A stretch of DNA of 64,000 bases from positions 6,223,001-6,287,000 of the forward strand of contig NZ_CP054698.1 of assembly GCF_014023275.1 (NCBI RefSeq), given 5' to 3'. A model generated the notes under the pieces. The model saw only the letters and a list, made by a program, of their open reading frames with translations. It made no database searches and was not told the origin of the DNA. The stretch is from Nostoc edaphicum CCNP1411. GTDB lineage: Bacteria > Cyanobacteriota > Cyanobacteriia > Cyanobacteriales > Nostocaceae. Shown piece after piece: positions 9,361-18,935 of the stretch; position 1 is the stretch's first letter, and every line of letters starts with the position of its first letter. A program made the translations under genes and the position numbers.

Positions 9361-9519
9361 TCTACCCATAAGGGTATAGAGTTTTAAGGCGAGAATATTT
9401 TAATTTTTTTCGCTTGACTTCGGGCGTTAGCGTCTCTAAGAGTTGTACAGTTTTAATCGATATTCGTCACCCACTCGTACAGAATTAATACTGAATTCTG
9501 ACTCCTGAGTTCTGAATTG
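9325..9519. repeat. Inverted-repeat element with GGAGTCAGAAT..GAATTC ends
   Basis: Left end AGGAGTCAGAATACAGAATT lies inside the flippase stop region. The right end carries CTGAATTCTGACTCCTGAG in inverse orientation. A related element is at 44584-44823. No coding content is seen in the ~195 bp. Confidence 0.6.
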
Positions 9520-9583
9520 TTCTTATAAATTATTCTGCAAATTGAAACAAATTCACTACTTACAAAATATCTTATTTACAAAA

Positions 9584-10720
9584 ATGAGACTAACACTAAT
9601 TATTTATTCACTGACTTATGGTGGTGCGGAACGTGTCATGTCAATCATGGCAAATTACTGGGCAGCCAAGGGATGGCAAATTACTATATTGACATTTGAT
9701 GACAATAAAATACCCCAATTTGATTTAGATAGTCGTGTTCTGTACACTCCGTTAGGCATCGCTAGCAAATCTCCCAATGCGATTATCGGTATCTATAATA
9801 ATTTGAACCGCATCGGAACATTACGGAATGCAATTATCAACAGCAAACCAGATGTTGTGATTAGTTTCATGTCTAAAATTAATGCGATCACTTTATTAAC
9901 AACGCGATGGTTGAATATACCAGTGGTGATATCTGAACGTAGTAATCCAATAAAAAGTTATTTAGGTGGGGCTTGGAAACAACTACGACAACAGACTTAT
10001 CCATTTGCAGATCGGATTGTTTTTCAAACTAAAATAGCAAGAGATTGTTTCCCATTAGAGCTACAAAATAATAGCTGTATTATCCCTAATATGGTTGTAT
10101 TACCACCGATAGAAAAACAATCATCGGACAAAGTTTTAAGAGAGCGATCGCTCGTTGCAATGGGACGCTTTGTCCCAGAGAAAGGCTTTGATTTACTGCT
10201 GCAAGCCTTTGCACAACTGAATAATCGTTATCCAGAATGGACATTGACAATTTTGGGAGACGGTAAACTACGCCCAGAGTTGGAATATTTGCGTAACCAA
10301 CTTGGATTGAGCGATCGCGTTTATTTCCCTGGAATGGTGAAAAATAACTATGATTTTTTGCAGCAAGCGGAGATTTTTGTTATGTCTTCCCGCTTTGAAG
10401 GTTTTCCTAATGCCCTCTGCGAAGCGATGGCATCTGGATTACCAGTCATCTCTACAGATTGTCCCAGTGGCCCACGAGAGATTATTCGTGATGGCATAGA
10501 TGGCATCTTGGTTCCAAATGAAGATGTGTCAGCATTAGCCGCAGCAATGGAACGACTGATATCTGATGAAGAACAACGGAAATCTTTAGCTGTTCGTGCG
10601 CCAGAAATAATCGAACGATTCAGCGTAGAGAAAATTATGGGAATGTGGGAAGAAGTCTTAGCTGAAGTTATTACTGACTTTTCACGTATGGAAAAGCCCA
10701 CGAAAAACCTAACCCCCTAA
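9584..10720 (+). CDS. GT4 family glycosyltransferase
   Basis: 378 residues from ATG 9584 (MRLTLIIYSLTYGGAERV); the frame opens earlier at 9542 but that part is AT-rich and unlike the family. It has the GT-B fold, with the N-terminal GGAER motif, the GRFVPEKGFDLLLQAF block that starts the C-terminal domain, and the retaining-enzyme EX7E motif in FEGFPNALCEAMASGLP. It transfers a sugar from a nucleotide donor to the growing lipid-linked repeat unit. The donor cannot be told from sequence. The 3' end runs into a dispersed intergenic repeat. Confidence 0.9.
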   Translation: MRLTLIIYSLTYGGAERVMSIMANYWAAKGWQITILTFDDNKIPQFDLDSRVLYTPLGIASKSPNAIIGIYNNLNRIGTLRNAIINSKPDVVISFMSKINAITLLTTRWLNIPVVISERSNPIKSYLGGAWKQLRQQTYPFADRIVFQTKIARDCFPLELQNNSCIIPNMVVLPPIEKQSSDKVLRERSLVAMGRFVPEKGFDLLLQAFAQLNNRYPEWTLTILGDGKLRPELEYLRNQLGLSDRVYFPGMVKNNYDFLQQAEIFVMSSRFEGFPNALCEAMASGLPVISTDCPSGPREIIRDGIDGILVPNEDVSALAAAMERLISDEEQRKSLAVRAPEIIERFSVEKIMGMWEEVLAEVITDFSRMEKPTKNLTP

Positions 10721-10790
10721 CCCAACGCGGGAAGGGGGAAATTCAAAGTCTCTCTCCTTTTAGGAGAGAGATTTAGAGAGAGGTTTTTCA
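10703..10790. repeat. Dispersed repeat (CCTAACCCCCTAACCC...AGAGAGAGGTTTTT)
   Basis: This stretch starts within the last codons of the upstream glycosyltransferase gene and contains CTCTCCTTTTAGGAGAGAG, a small hairpin. A second copy, with an intact AAGGGAAGGGG block, lies at 53455-53541. It is common intergenic repeat material in this genome. Confidence 0.65.
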
Positions 10791-10821
10791 GATTTAGTAA
10801 CTAATTTCTATTTTCAAAAAT

Positions 10822-11970
10822 ATGAAAAAAAAGATTGTATTCCTCATTCGTGACCTTAACTATGGAGGAGCAGAAAGACAATTAGTAACACTAGTAAAAG
10901 CTCTTGATAAACAATACTTTGATATAACTGTTTTATGCTTTTACCCTAGTAGTTTATTATCTTTAGATAAAGACTTAAAAGATAATGGAATACCTATAAT
11001 CTGTTTGGATAAAAAAGGGCGCTGGCATTTATTTGGCTTCTTTTGGGATCTTCTTCAGCATCTTCAAGGTATACATCCTGATATATTGCATGGATATATT
11101 GGAATACCGAATTTAATCACTATCTTCTTGAAGCCTTTTTTCCCCTCAACCCGCATGATTTGGGGAATACGCTCATCTAACGTAGAATCTAATTTTTACG
11201 ATTGGTTAGGGAGTTTACTTTTCCAGTTAGAGTGTCTTTTATCTCGCTTTGCTGACCTAATTATTGTTAATTCTTATGCTGGTCGAACATATTACCTCGC
11301 TCATGGATTTCCTGCTAATAAGATGACGGTAATTCCTAATGGTATTGATATCGAATTATTTAAACCTGATCAAAAAGATCGGATAAAAATACGAAGCTCA
11401 TGGGGAATTTATCAAGACATGATTTTAATCGGTTTAGTGGGACGACTAGATATAAGGAAAGACCATCCCACATTTCTTAAAGCAGCAGCATTACTCTTTG
11501 AAGAGAGACAGGATATCCGTTTCGTCTGTGTGGGTAGTGGCTCAGAAAAATATGCACAGGAGTTGTACGAACGGGCTAATAAATTAAGTATTTCTGATCA
11601 AGTGATCTGGGTAAAAGCATGTACAGATATGCCTGCAATATACAATGCCCTAGATATTGTTGTTTCTTCATCCTATACAGAAGGATTTCCCAATGTAATT
11701 GGAGAAGCGATGGCTTGCGGCGTACCTTGTGTGGTGACAGATGTAGGTGATTCTGCTTGGATTGTTGGTGATACAGATGTAGTAGTACCTCCTAAAAATC
11801 CAGAGGCTTTGAAAAATACTATGAAAAAGCTGATAGAAACTATTGGTATTTATGGGTGCGATCGCACTCAAATTCGACAGCGAATTATTGACTATTTCTC
11901 AGTAGCTCAATTAGCCCTTAAAACCGAAGCCGCTTTACTTGGTCTATCTCATGAATTCATCTCTAAGTAA
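10822..11970 (+). CDS. GT4 family glycosyltransferase
   Basis: 382 residues beginning MKKKIVFLIRDLNYGGAERQ, with the same GGAER opening as its neighbour. The C-terminal donor-binding domain has GLVGRLDIRKDHPTFLKAA and the EX7E motif in YTEGFPNVIGEAMACGVP. The 3' end overlaps the start of the polymerase gene by 20 nt, which points to translational coupling. It probably adds a later sugar to the repeat unit. The two GT4 proteins share architecture but are clearly diverged. Confidence 0.9.
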   Translation: MKKKIVFLIRDLNYGGAERQLVTLVKALDKQYFDITVLCFYPSSLLSLDKDLKDNGIPIICLDKKGRWHLFGFFWDLLQHLQGIHPDILHGYIGIPNLITIFLKPFFPSTRMIWGIRSSNVESNFYDWLGSLLFQLECLLSRFADLIIVNSYAGRTYYLAHGFPANKMTVIPNGIDIELFKPDQKDRIKIRSSWGIYQDMILIGLVGRLDIRKDHPTFLKAAALLFEERQDIRFVCVGSGSEKYAQELYERANKLSISDQVIWVKACTDMPAIYNALDIVVSSSYTEGFPNVIGEAMACGVPCVVTDVGDSAWIVGDTDVVVPPKNPEALKNTMKKLIETIGIYGCDRTQIRQRIIDYFSVAQLALKTEAALLGLSHEFISK

Positions 11971-13171
11971 AAAAATAGATTTACTATTTTATTATCAATG
12001 TGCCCTGGCAATAGTTGCTATTTTCACTTTTTTCACAGAAATTAATTCTTATTTATATACATCAGGAATTTTATCTCAACCTCCGTTGTATTGGATTATC
12101 TTTTTTGGTATTGCCTCCACCCCGTTGCTTTTTTCAAATAAAAAATACATCCCACGTCCTGTAATTATTTGGTGTATTGTTTTTCTCGCTGTTTCTTTTT
12201 TATGGTTCATACTATTTTCAATACCTACTGAAATTATTGTTGAAGAATTAAGGAAAAGAATTTTGTCAGTGATATTTATCATAATAATGTCCCTGATTTT
12301 CTCCAACAACAATAATATTCATCTCTGGACTAGATGGGCAATTTTTATTGCAGTATTAATGGCTGTCTTCAACAACATTTATGAGTTTTTTAATCCAATT
12401 GCATTTAATTCATTAGGCACTGGTGGCCGGTCTGCCGGATTTTATCTAAATCCCAATAATGATGGGGCTGCATTGGTACTTGGCATGATTTTTAGTGTGA
12501 GTCTATTGCAACCAATATATCGTTTGCCTTTCGTATCTATCATCGGTATCGGGGTGCTGCTGACATTTTCTAGAGGAGCTATTCTTGGCTGGTTAGTTAC
12601 AGTTATTATTTTTACTATCACCCGTGTACTGCATCTGAATAAATTACTTTATTGGGTGTTGGGAGTAGGAACAATAATTATTAGTTTAGGCTCACAATGG
12701 TCAGAAGAACTATTACAAAATTTGAGCTTGAATCAAAACTCTCTTGAAAGAATTTCATGGTTCCAAAACGTTTCAACTTCTGATTCTGAAGATTCTGCTG
12801 ATTCGCGTTTAGAAGTGGCTCAATTAGCTTGGCAGATGTTTACTCAGCATCCAATTTTTGGTAATGGAATTGCTTCAACTTTAACCTGGAATATGAATAT
12901 ATCTACACACAATATCTATTTATACTACATGGCAGACCACGGATTTTTAGGCGCTTTGATTTTACCTGTATTAGTATATGCAGTAATACAAGATGCCCGT
13001 GGAGAAACTAAATATATTGGCTTGGCTTTTGCTGCTTTTATTCTTCTTTGGGGACTATTTAGCCATAATATTTTAGAAGAACGCTACATCCTAATCATGT
13101 TCTCATTAATGGCTGCTATGACTGCGGCGATTCAGTTAGAGCAAAGATTTAAAGTAGGAAATTCACCATGA
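11951..13171 (+). CDS. Wzy-like O-antigen ligase/polymerase family membrane protein
   Basis: 406 residues from ATG 11951, inside the end of the preceding gene; TTG 11939 is an alternative. It is highly hydrophobic with about 10-12 spans. Family hallmarks are GGRSAGFYLNPNNDGAALVL, LTFSRGAILGWLV and the periplasmic HNIYLYYMADHGFLGAL followed by two spans (PF04932-type). Such proteins polymerise flipped repeat units or ligate glycans in the periplasm. With the flippase upstream and the Wzc-type kinase at 30065, a Wzy-dependent pathway is the simplest reading. Confidence 0.85.
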   Translation: MNSSLSKKIDLLFYYQCALAIVAIFTFFTEINSYLYTSGILSQPPLYWIIFFGIASTPLLFSNKKYIPRPVIIWCIVFLAVSFLWFILFSIPTEIIVEELRKRILSVIFIIIMSLIFSNNNNIHLWTRWAIFIAVLMAVFNNIYEFFNPIAFNSLGTGGRSAGFYLNPNNDGAALVLGMIFSVSLLQPIYRLPFVSIIGIGVLLTFSRGAILGWLVTVIIFTITRVLHLNKLLYWVLGVGTIIISLGSQWSEELLQNLSLNQNSLERISWFQNVSTSDSEDSADSRLEVAQLAWQMFTQHPIFGNGIASTLTWNMNISTHNIYLYYMADHGFLGALILPVLVYAVIQDARGETKYIGLAFAAFILLWGLFSHNILEERYILIMFSLMAAMTAAIQLEQRFKVGNSP

Positions 13172-13762
13172 AAATCAAAAAAATGTCAGAGGATGTTTGA
13201 AAAGTTATCTTGTTGGTATCAAAAATTTTAGATCCCCTTAAATCCTCCGATAAATTGGGGGACTTTGATTCCATTTCCCCCCTTAAAAAGGCTACGGTAA
13301 TTACCCCCCTTAATCCCCCCTTGGAAAGGGGGGAAAAAGAAATCTAGTTCCCTCCCCTTTGCAACTACGGTGTATACACAAGTCAAAAAAAAACTTGATT
13401 TTTCATTGTTCTCTCGTTTATCTCGTTCCCATGCTCTGCATGGGAATGCTCCTCGTTAAGGCTCTGCCTCCAATCTGGCATTGAGTCAGAGACTCAATGA
13501 ATGCATTCCCAGTCAGAGACTAGGAACGAGGAAAGTCTTATCAAGCTAGGTTTTTAGGACTTGTGTATACACCGTAGCCCCTTTGCAAGGGGAGGGTTAG
13601 GGTGGGGTAATTCGAGGACTGGTAGTGATTCGATAACGTGTGTGTACACCATAGAGGGTTAGGGGGGATCTAAAAGTGCCTAAAGTGACAAACCTCTAAG
13701 AATTCAGCACCCAAGAGATCCTGAATTCTTACAAAAAAACTCAATTGGAAGGCTAAAATTCC
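13172..13762. other. Repeat-filled intergenic region
   Basis: Runs of TTAAATCC/CCCCCTTAA and GGGGAGGGTTAGGG repeats are interrupted by a transposable element at 13365-13577. A worn right end of the same element family (GTGTGTGTACACCATAG) is near 13639-13655. No gene is visible. A usable ribosome binding site (GGAAGG) appears only near 13747, serving asnB. Confidence 0.8.
13365..13577. mobile_element. MITE with perfect 20-bp ends (CTACGG family) and 11-bp target duplication
   Basis: The left end CTACGGTGTATACACAAGTC (13365-13384) is matched perfectly in inverse at 13558-13577. The element is flanked by the 11-bp direct repeat CCCCTTTGCAA at 13354-13364 and 13578-13588, which is direct evidence of transposition. 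The 213-bp body has no transposase. It carries a second, unrelated hairpin repeat (CTCGTTCCCATG...GGAACGAG). A relative lies at 34984-35148. Confidence 0.85.
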
Positions 13763-15712
13763 ATGTGTGGCATTGCTGGTTTTTGGAATATTTCTAGACA
13801 AGTCAACTCTGATGAACTGTGCTACATAGTTCAGCAGATGTCAGACACACTCTTACATCGAGGGCCAGATAATGGCGGGAGTTGGGTTGATGCAGAGATA
13901 GGTATGGCTTTGGGGCATCGACGACTGGCGATTGTAGACCTTTCGCCTGAAGGACATCAGCCGATGATATCTGCGAACGGTCGGTATGTAATTGTGTTTA
14001 ATGGCGAAATTTATAACTTTTTGGAGTTAAAGCGTCAACTTGAATCACTAGACCATCATTTTAGGGGACGTTCTGATACTGAGGTGATGCTAGCTAGCTT
14101 TAGTCAGTGGGGGTTACATGAGGCAATTGGGCGCTTTAATGGGATGTTTGCCTTTGCCTTGTGGGATCGTCAAGAGCGAATTTTGCATTTAGGGCGCGAT
14201 CGCTTGGGTGAAAAACCTCTCTATTATGGTTGGATGGGCCAAACCTTTCTATTTGGTTCCGAGTTAAAAGCTTTGAAAGTTCATCCCGCTTTCCAAGCAA
14301 AAATCAACCGTGATGCTTTAACAATTTATCTCCGAAATAACTACGTTCCTGCACCCTATTCAATCTACGAAGGCATCTATAAGTTACCACCGGGAACCAT
14401 CCTCACTTGGAACGGCGTGGATACTCATCCCAATCCAGTGCCCTACTGGTCTGCAATTAAAGCTGCTGAGTTGAGTGTTCATGAACCCTTCACCGGGTCG
14501 GAAATGGAAGCTGTTGCACAGATGGAGGCGTTATTACAAGATGCGGTCGGACTACGGATGGTTGCAGATGTGCCACTAGGAGCTTTTCTTTCAGGAGGGA
14601 TTGATTCCTCCACAGTAGTAGCCTTAATGCAAGCTCAAAGTAACCAAGCGGTGAAAACATTTACCATCGGTTTTGATGAAGATAGCTACAATGAAGCACA
14701 TTATGCCAAAGCAGTAGCACAGCATTTAGGTACAGACCATACAGAACTTTATGTAACCCCAAAGGATGCACTCGCTGTTATCCCAAAGCTACCGACACTT
14801 TATGATGAACCCTTCGCTGACAGTTCCCAAATTCCGACTTTCTTAATATCCCAGCTTGCGAAACAGGACGTAACAGTTAGCCTTTCTGGGGATGGTGGCG
14901 ATGAACTCTTTGCGGGATACACACGCTATTTTTGGGGTAACAACACTTGGCAAAAGATTGGCTGGATACCTCCAACCTTGCGCCAGACTGCTGCATGTAC
15001 CCTGTCTAGCTTATCGCCTCAAACTTGGAATTGCGCTTTGGCTAACTTTCAAGACTTACTACCAACTAAACTCAAGCAACCTACTCCTGGGGATAAATTG
15101 CACTGGATTGCGGGAATTTTGGCGGTTTCTGATGCCCAAGCTTTGTACACAGAAATGATTTCTCATTGGAAGGAGCGAGAAGGATTAGTAGTAGATAGTT
15201 TAAAGCCTTTGATGAACTATTGCGATCGCCAACAATTATCGCAGTTACCCGACTTCATTCACCAGATGATGTACCTAGACACAGTGAATTATCTCCCAGA
15301 CGATATCCTAGTCAAGGTTGATCGAGCCAGCATGGCGGTGAGTTTAGAAAGTCGAATACCATTTTTAGATCACCGCGTAGTGGAATTAGCTTGGCGCATA
15401 CCATTGTCTCTGAAAATCCGTAATGGTCAGGGTAAATGGCTATTGCGTCAGATTTTGTATAAATATGTACCTCAAAACTTGATTGAGCGCCCCAAAATGG
15501 GGTTTGGGATGCCGATTGATAGTTGGTTGCGCGTTCCTTTACGAGACTGGGCTGAAAACCTACTAGATGAAAATCGGCTACAGCAACAAGGATTTTTGAA
15601 TCCGCAGCCGATTCGCCAAAAATGGGCAGAACATCTTTCATCTGAGCAAGACTGGCAAAATTATTTGTGGGATGTGTTGATGTTTCAGGCGTGGTTAGAA
15701 GAAAACCATTAA
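13763..15712 (+). CDS. asnB: Glutamine-hydrolysing asparagine synthase family protein
   Basis: 649 residues. The N-terminal Ntn glutaminase domain starts MCGIAGF, with Cys2 as nucleophile after Met removal. The synthetase domain carries the PP-loop SGGIDSS near residue 276, and LSGDGGDELFAGY. Several AsnB paralogues in polysaccharide loci amidate sugar carboxylates rather than aspartate; nucleotide-sugar dehydrogenase and epimerase genes in the second half of the locus make uronic acids plausible here. Which substrate is used cannot be read from the sequence. The stop codon sits at the edge of a repeat element. Confidence 0.9.
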   Translation: MCGIAGFWNISRQVNSDELCYIVQQMSDTLLHRGPDNGGSWVDAEIGMALGHRRLAIVDLSPEGHQPMISANGRYVIVFNGEIYNFLELKRQLESLDHHFRGRSDTEVMLASFSQWGLHEAIGRFNGMFAFALWDRQERILHLGRDRLGEKPLYYGWMGQTFLFGSELKALKVHPAFQAKINRDALTIYLRNNYVPAPYSIYEGIYKLPPGTILTWNGVDTHPNPVPYWSAIKAAELSVHEPFTGSEMEAVAQMEALLQDAVGLRMVADVPLGAFLSGGIDSSTVVALMQAQSNQAVKTFTIGFDEDSYNEAHYAKAVAQHLGTDHTELYVTPKDALAVIPKLPTLYDEPFADSSQIPTFLISQLAKQDVTVSLSGDGGDELFAGYTRYFWGNNTWQKIGWIPPTLRQTAACTLSSLSPQTWNCALANFQDLLPTKLKQPTPGDKLHWIAGILAVSDAQALYTEMISHWKEREGLVVDSLKPLMNYCDRQQLSQLPDFIHQMMYLDTVNYLPDDILVKVDRASMAVSLESRIPFLDHRVVELAWRIPLSLKIRNGQGKWLLRQILYKYVPQNLIERPKMGFGMPIDSWLRVPLRDWAENLLDENRLQQQGFLNPQPIRQKWAEHLSSEQDWQNYLWDVLMFQAWLEENH

Positions 15713-15910
15713 CCCGCATTTCTCACAAGCTTAAGGCGTTTGATGGAGTAGAGGAGAAGTAATGAGTAATGAGTAAGAAGTAAGAAGTAAGAAGTAAGAA
15801 GTAAGAAGTAAGAAGTAAGAAGTAAGAAATTTTACTCATTGCTCATTACTTATTACTTCTCCCCTGCACAAGCGCAGGCTTTAAGAGGTGTGGTGAGAAA
15901 TCCGGGTTAA
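15710..15910. repeat. Inverted-repeat element with TTAACCCG..ATTTCTCAC ends
   Basis: TTAACCCGCATTTCTCAC at the end of asnB faces GTGAGAAATCCGGGTTAA at 15893-15910. The ends differ at one position. The interior contains a tandem AGTAAGA heptamer array (about 15763-15829) and its partial complement. The asnB stop codon TAA is the first part of the left end, so insertion occurred at or just after the gene end. Confidence 0.65.
15763..15829. repeat. AGTAAGA heptanucleotide tandem array
   Basis: About eight consecutive AGTAAGA units preceded by GAGTAAT variants. The sequence TTACTCATTGCTCATTACTTATTACTTCT just after it is roughly complementary, allowing a long hairpin. It is an STRR, with no spacers, and so not a CRISPR. 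Confidence 0.85.
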
Positions 15911-15950
15911 GTAAGTCGGCGTAATTAAAGCTAATTGGTAGGGGCTGTCA

Positions 15951-16057
15951 CAATACAGTTCGGTTAAACAGGAGACGCGATAAATCGCCGTCAAGACGAA
16001 AGATTGATCCTTGTAGAGACGGCGATTTATCGCGTCTTCTCATGAAAATTTTGTATT
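15951..16057. mobile_element. Degraded CAATACRGTTC-family element
   Basis: It starts CAATACAGTTCGGTTAAACAG and contains the palindromic core GAGACGCGATAAATCGCCGTC facing GACGGCGATTTATCGCGTCT. The core matches the intact copy at 34654-34783 almost base for base. The right end is eroded (only GTATTA is left) and no target duplication is seen. Confidence 0.65.
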
Positions 16058-16087
16058 AAAAAATGACAAGAGTAAGGAGAAATTTAA

Positions 16088-17725
16088 ATGTCTCTATTTA
16101 ACAAAAAAACAAGATTTCTTAACCGATTGAAACTTATCATCCTGATGCTAGGAACAGTATTTACTTTATTTGCTTGTTCAAGCATCGGGCTATTAGCAAA
16201 CAACTCATCCTTAACTAATCATCCCTTTGTCTGGGTAACTTCAAATTTAGAAAGGATAAAACGAGAAGACCTACCAAAAACTAAAACCCGCATTGATTTA
16301 TATGCTGCCCGTGGGGAATATGAACCCTTTCAAATCGGAATCCGCGCACCAAATAGTGGACTGACAAACGTTAATGTTTCAGTCTCAAACTTATCTGGCC
16401 CAAACAATCAAGTAATTCCCAATAATAATATTACGCTCTACCGAGAACATTACGTTAAAGTTACTCATTCCAGCCCTAACAAAAAAGGCAGTAGCAATCC
16501 CCCTTTAGGTACTGGATGGTATGCAGATGGGCTAATTCCATTTCTGAATCCTGAAAACCAAGCAGATATTAAAGATGCTGAATTAGATGCAGTTCCATTT
16601 AATCTTAAAGCTAGGAATAACCAACCAATTTGGGTAGATATATTTGTACCCCGCGACACTCAAGCTGGTGAATATAATGGCACTTATACTGTTAGCAGTG
16701 ACCAAGGAAACGTTACAGGTAAAATCCACCTAAAAGTTTGGAATTTTGAGTTGCCGATAAAACCTTCGCTTAATTCTGAGTTCACCTTTTATGAACATAA
16801 AGATAAAAGCGACATGGTAGAACTTCTCAAACATAAGTTAATGCCTGACGCGCATTTTGATCCAGCAGATGAACCAGAATTAATGGAGCAATGGGGACTC
16901 CGTTCTCGAAGTCTTCCTTTTTGGAGCGGGGCTAATGTTAGTACTTGCAAAATGTCTCCAGCCCCTTCTCTTAAGAAAATAAAAACTACTGCTGCTAAAC
17001 ATGAATCTAGTCTATTTCTCTATACTAGATATGCTGATGAAATTGATAATTGTCCAAATCTGATTAAACCAGTAAAGCAATGGGCGCGAAATTTTCACCA
17101 AGCTGGAATCGCAACAGCCTTAGCCATGACTCCTACACCAGCGCTTTATGATGATGGTTCTGGAACTGGACGTTCTGCTGTAGACATCTGGGTAGTATTG
17201 CCAGAATCTTATGATGAAGCTCCAAAACAAATATCTGAGGTTCTGCAAAAAGGAGACAAAGTTTGGTCTTACAACGCTTTGGTACAGGATGGCTACTCGC
17301 CTAAATGGCAGATAGATTTTGAACCGATAAACTACAGAATTCACCCAGGCTTCATTAGCCAAAGCCTGGGACTAACAGGAATTTTATACTGGCGAGTTGA
17401 CCTATGGACAAAAGATCCGTGGAACGACATTCAAACTTATTCCCAAGAGAAAGACTATTATCCTGGTGAAGGAATGTTGTTTTATCCTGGTAAACAGGTA
17501 GGTTTGACAGGAGTTGTCCCTTCCATGAGACTCAAGTGGCTCAGGGAAGGGGTAGAAGATTACGAATATCTCGAAATCCTCAAAAATAGCAATCGCCACA
17601 AGTGGGGGCTTAAATTAGCTCGGCGTGCCGGTATGGACTGGAAAAACTGGACGCGGGATACCAATCTGCTGGAATCAGTCCGGCGACAGTTGGGTGAGGA
17701 AATAGAGAAACTCTCTTCTCAATAA
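16088..17725 (+). CDS. DUF4091 (GH123-like) lipoprotein
   Basis: 545 residues. The N-terminal basic segment and hydrophobic stretch lead to VFTLFACSS, a plausible but non-ideal lipobox with Cys30. Residues about 45-220 form a beta-sandwich-like region. The C-terminal half includes LTGILYWRVDLW, YPGEGMLFYPGK and the SMRLKWLREGVEDYEYLEIL block typical of DUF4091 proteins, which are related to GH123 glycoside hydrolases. A role in trimming or processing the exported polysaccharide is inferred from its place at the end of this half of the locus. A strong terminator follows. Confidence 0.8.
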   Translation: MSLFNKKTRFLNRLKLIILMLGTVFTLFACSSIGLLANNSSLTNHPFVWVTSNLERIKREDLPKTKTRIDLYAARGEYEPFQIGIRAPNSGLTNVNVSVSNLSGPNNQVIPNNNITLYREHYVKVTHSSPNKKGSSNPPLGTGWYADGLIPFLNPENQADIKDAELDAVPFNLKARNNQPIWVDIFVPRDTQAGEYNGTYTVSSDQGNVTGKIHLKVWNFELPIKPSLNSEFTFYEHKDKSDMVELLKHKLMPDAHFDPADEPELMEQWGLRSRSLPFWSGANVSTCKMSPAPSLKKIKTTAAKHESSLFLYTRYADEIDNCPNLIKPVKQWARNFHQAGIATALAMTPTPALYDDGSGTGRSAVDIWVVLPESYDEAPKQISEVLQKGDKVWSYNALVQDGYSPKWQIDFEPINYRIHPGFISQSLGLTGILYWRVDLWTKDPWNDIQTYSQEKDYYPGEGMLFYPGKQVGLTGVVPSMRLKWLREGVEDYEYLEILKNSNRHKWGLKLARRAGMDWKNWTRDTNLLESVRRQLGEEIEKLSSQ

Positions 17726-17748
17726 GCATCTTGAAATTAAGATTGATC

Positions 17749-17778
17749 AAAAAGCCACCTAAGTATAAGTGGCTTTTT
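17749..17778 (+). terminator. Rho-independent terminator after the DUF4091 gene
   Basis: Perfect 10-bp stem AAAAAGCCAC / GTGGCTTTTT with a 10-nt loop, 24 nt after the stop codon. The A-tract/T-tract ends make it potentially bidirectional. It closes the first polysaccharide transcription unit. Confidence 0.85.
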
Positions 17779-17892
17779 CGCTGCGTAGCAGGTACTACTA
17801 GTACCGCAAGGCGGAATTAAAAATTAAAAATTAAAAATGAAGACAGCGTAAGGGTTTTGTTGATTGGGAATGGGTGGTTTATTTCCGCCGTG

Positions 17893-17992
17893 CTAGTGGT
17901 CTGTCAAATTCATTTTGACGGTTAGAGAGACGCGATAAATCGCCGTCTCTACAGGAAATTTATCCATCAATGATTTATTGACAAACTACTAG
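17893..17992. mobile_element. Small MITE with CTAGTGGTCTGTCAA ends
   Basis: CTAGTGGTCTGTCAA at the left faces TTGACAAACTACTAG at the right, a 15-bp imperfect inverted pair. The 100-bp element also holds an AGAGACGCGATAAATCGCCGTC core shared with the CAATAC-family elements. No clear target duplication is seen. It occupies most of the gap upstream of the signalling module. Confidence 0.65.
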
Positions 17993-18219
17993 TTTCAGCA
18001 TTGTATATGTCAGTTCGCTTTTTCATCTAAAATAGAATACTGATAAAAACCACTACTTATGGTTCTAATCACTGAAATTTAGATGTTTTATTACTTATCT
18101 AAGTAGATACAATATTTTTGTATTTAATGATACTTTAATATCCACTAGTATCTAGGCTCTGGATATGGTATCACGACTAACAGCCCAACCAACTTTTAGT
18201 TTTAGCAGGAATTCAAAAT

Positions 18220-18828
18220 ATGAACCCGCCGGAAGAGTACAGCCATAATAATTCCTTGGAAGTAGAAAAATGGGGATCTAATTCAGAAATAAATAAGCAG
18301 CATTTGAGCAGTAATTATATTAGCGAAAATAGCAACTTAGATAAAGTTAGAGAAATTCTTTTTGGTCATCAAACGCGAGATACTGAAAAAAGATTTGTCC
18401 GCTTAGAAGAACGTCTAATTAAAGAATTGGGCAATGTCCGAGATGAAACAAGAAAACGTCTAGATGCCTTAGAAAATTATATCAAACAAGAAGTGGATTC
18501 TTTAACAGAACGGCTAAAAAATGAGCAAGGAGAACGTGATGGTCAGGTGAAAGCTGTTGCTGAAGAAAGTAAAAATATAATTACATCTTTGGAAAACAAG
18601 ATTACTCAATTTGATCAACAAACTACTAATAGTCAACGCGAGTTGCGTGAGCAGATTCTCAACCAATCTAAAAGCTTACAAGATGATATCCAGCAAAAAT
18701 CTCAGGAAATCCTAGCTTTATTAGAACGGGAAGCTCAAGAACTTCGTAGGGACAAAACTGATCGCTCCAATCTTGCCGCCATGTTTACAGAGTTAGCTAT
18801 CCGCTTGAATGCAGAGAACAAATCTTAA
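18220..18828 (+). CDS. Coiled-coil protein of the GTPase module
   Basis: 202 residues. After a ~40-residue polar N-terminus, NLDKVREILFGHQTRDTEKR introduces a long charged helical region (residues about 45-185). It is rich in Glu, Lys, Gln and Arg with heptad-like spacing (RLEERLIKELGNVRDETRKR and similar), and is almost certainly a coiled coil. There is no signal peptide or membrane span. It is the first gene of a five-gene run on one strand. A structural or adaptor role for the OmpA-like protein and GTPase downstream is inferred from position only. Confidence 0.8.
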   Translation: MNPPEEYSHNNSLEVEKWGSNSEINKQHLSSNYISENSNLDKVREILFGHQTRDTEKRFVRLEERLIKELGNVRDETRKRLDALENYIKQEVDSLTERLKNEQGERDGQVKAVAEESKNIITSLENKITQFDQQTTNSQRELREQILNQSKSLQDDIQQKSQEILALLEREAQELRRDKTDRSNLAAMFTELAIRLNAENKS

Positions 18829-18935
18829 GCTAAAAGTTTAAAGGCAAAAATGTTGATTGTTGACCCATCAACGTGTCTCTCCTGTTTGCAACAAAATGCT
18901 ACTTCAGATCAATTGTGAATTGGGAGATTTTGGTA

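Noticed and set aside
15763..15829. Regular short repeat array that might be taken for a CRISPR
   Set aside because: Units are contiguous 7-mers with no spacers, in a known STRR style, and no cas gene is present.
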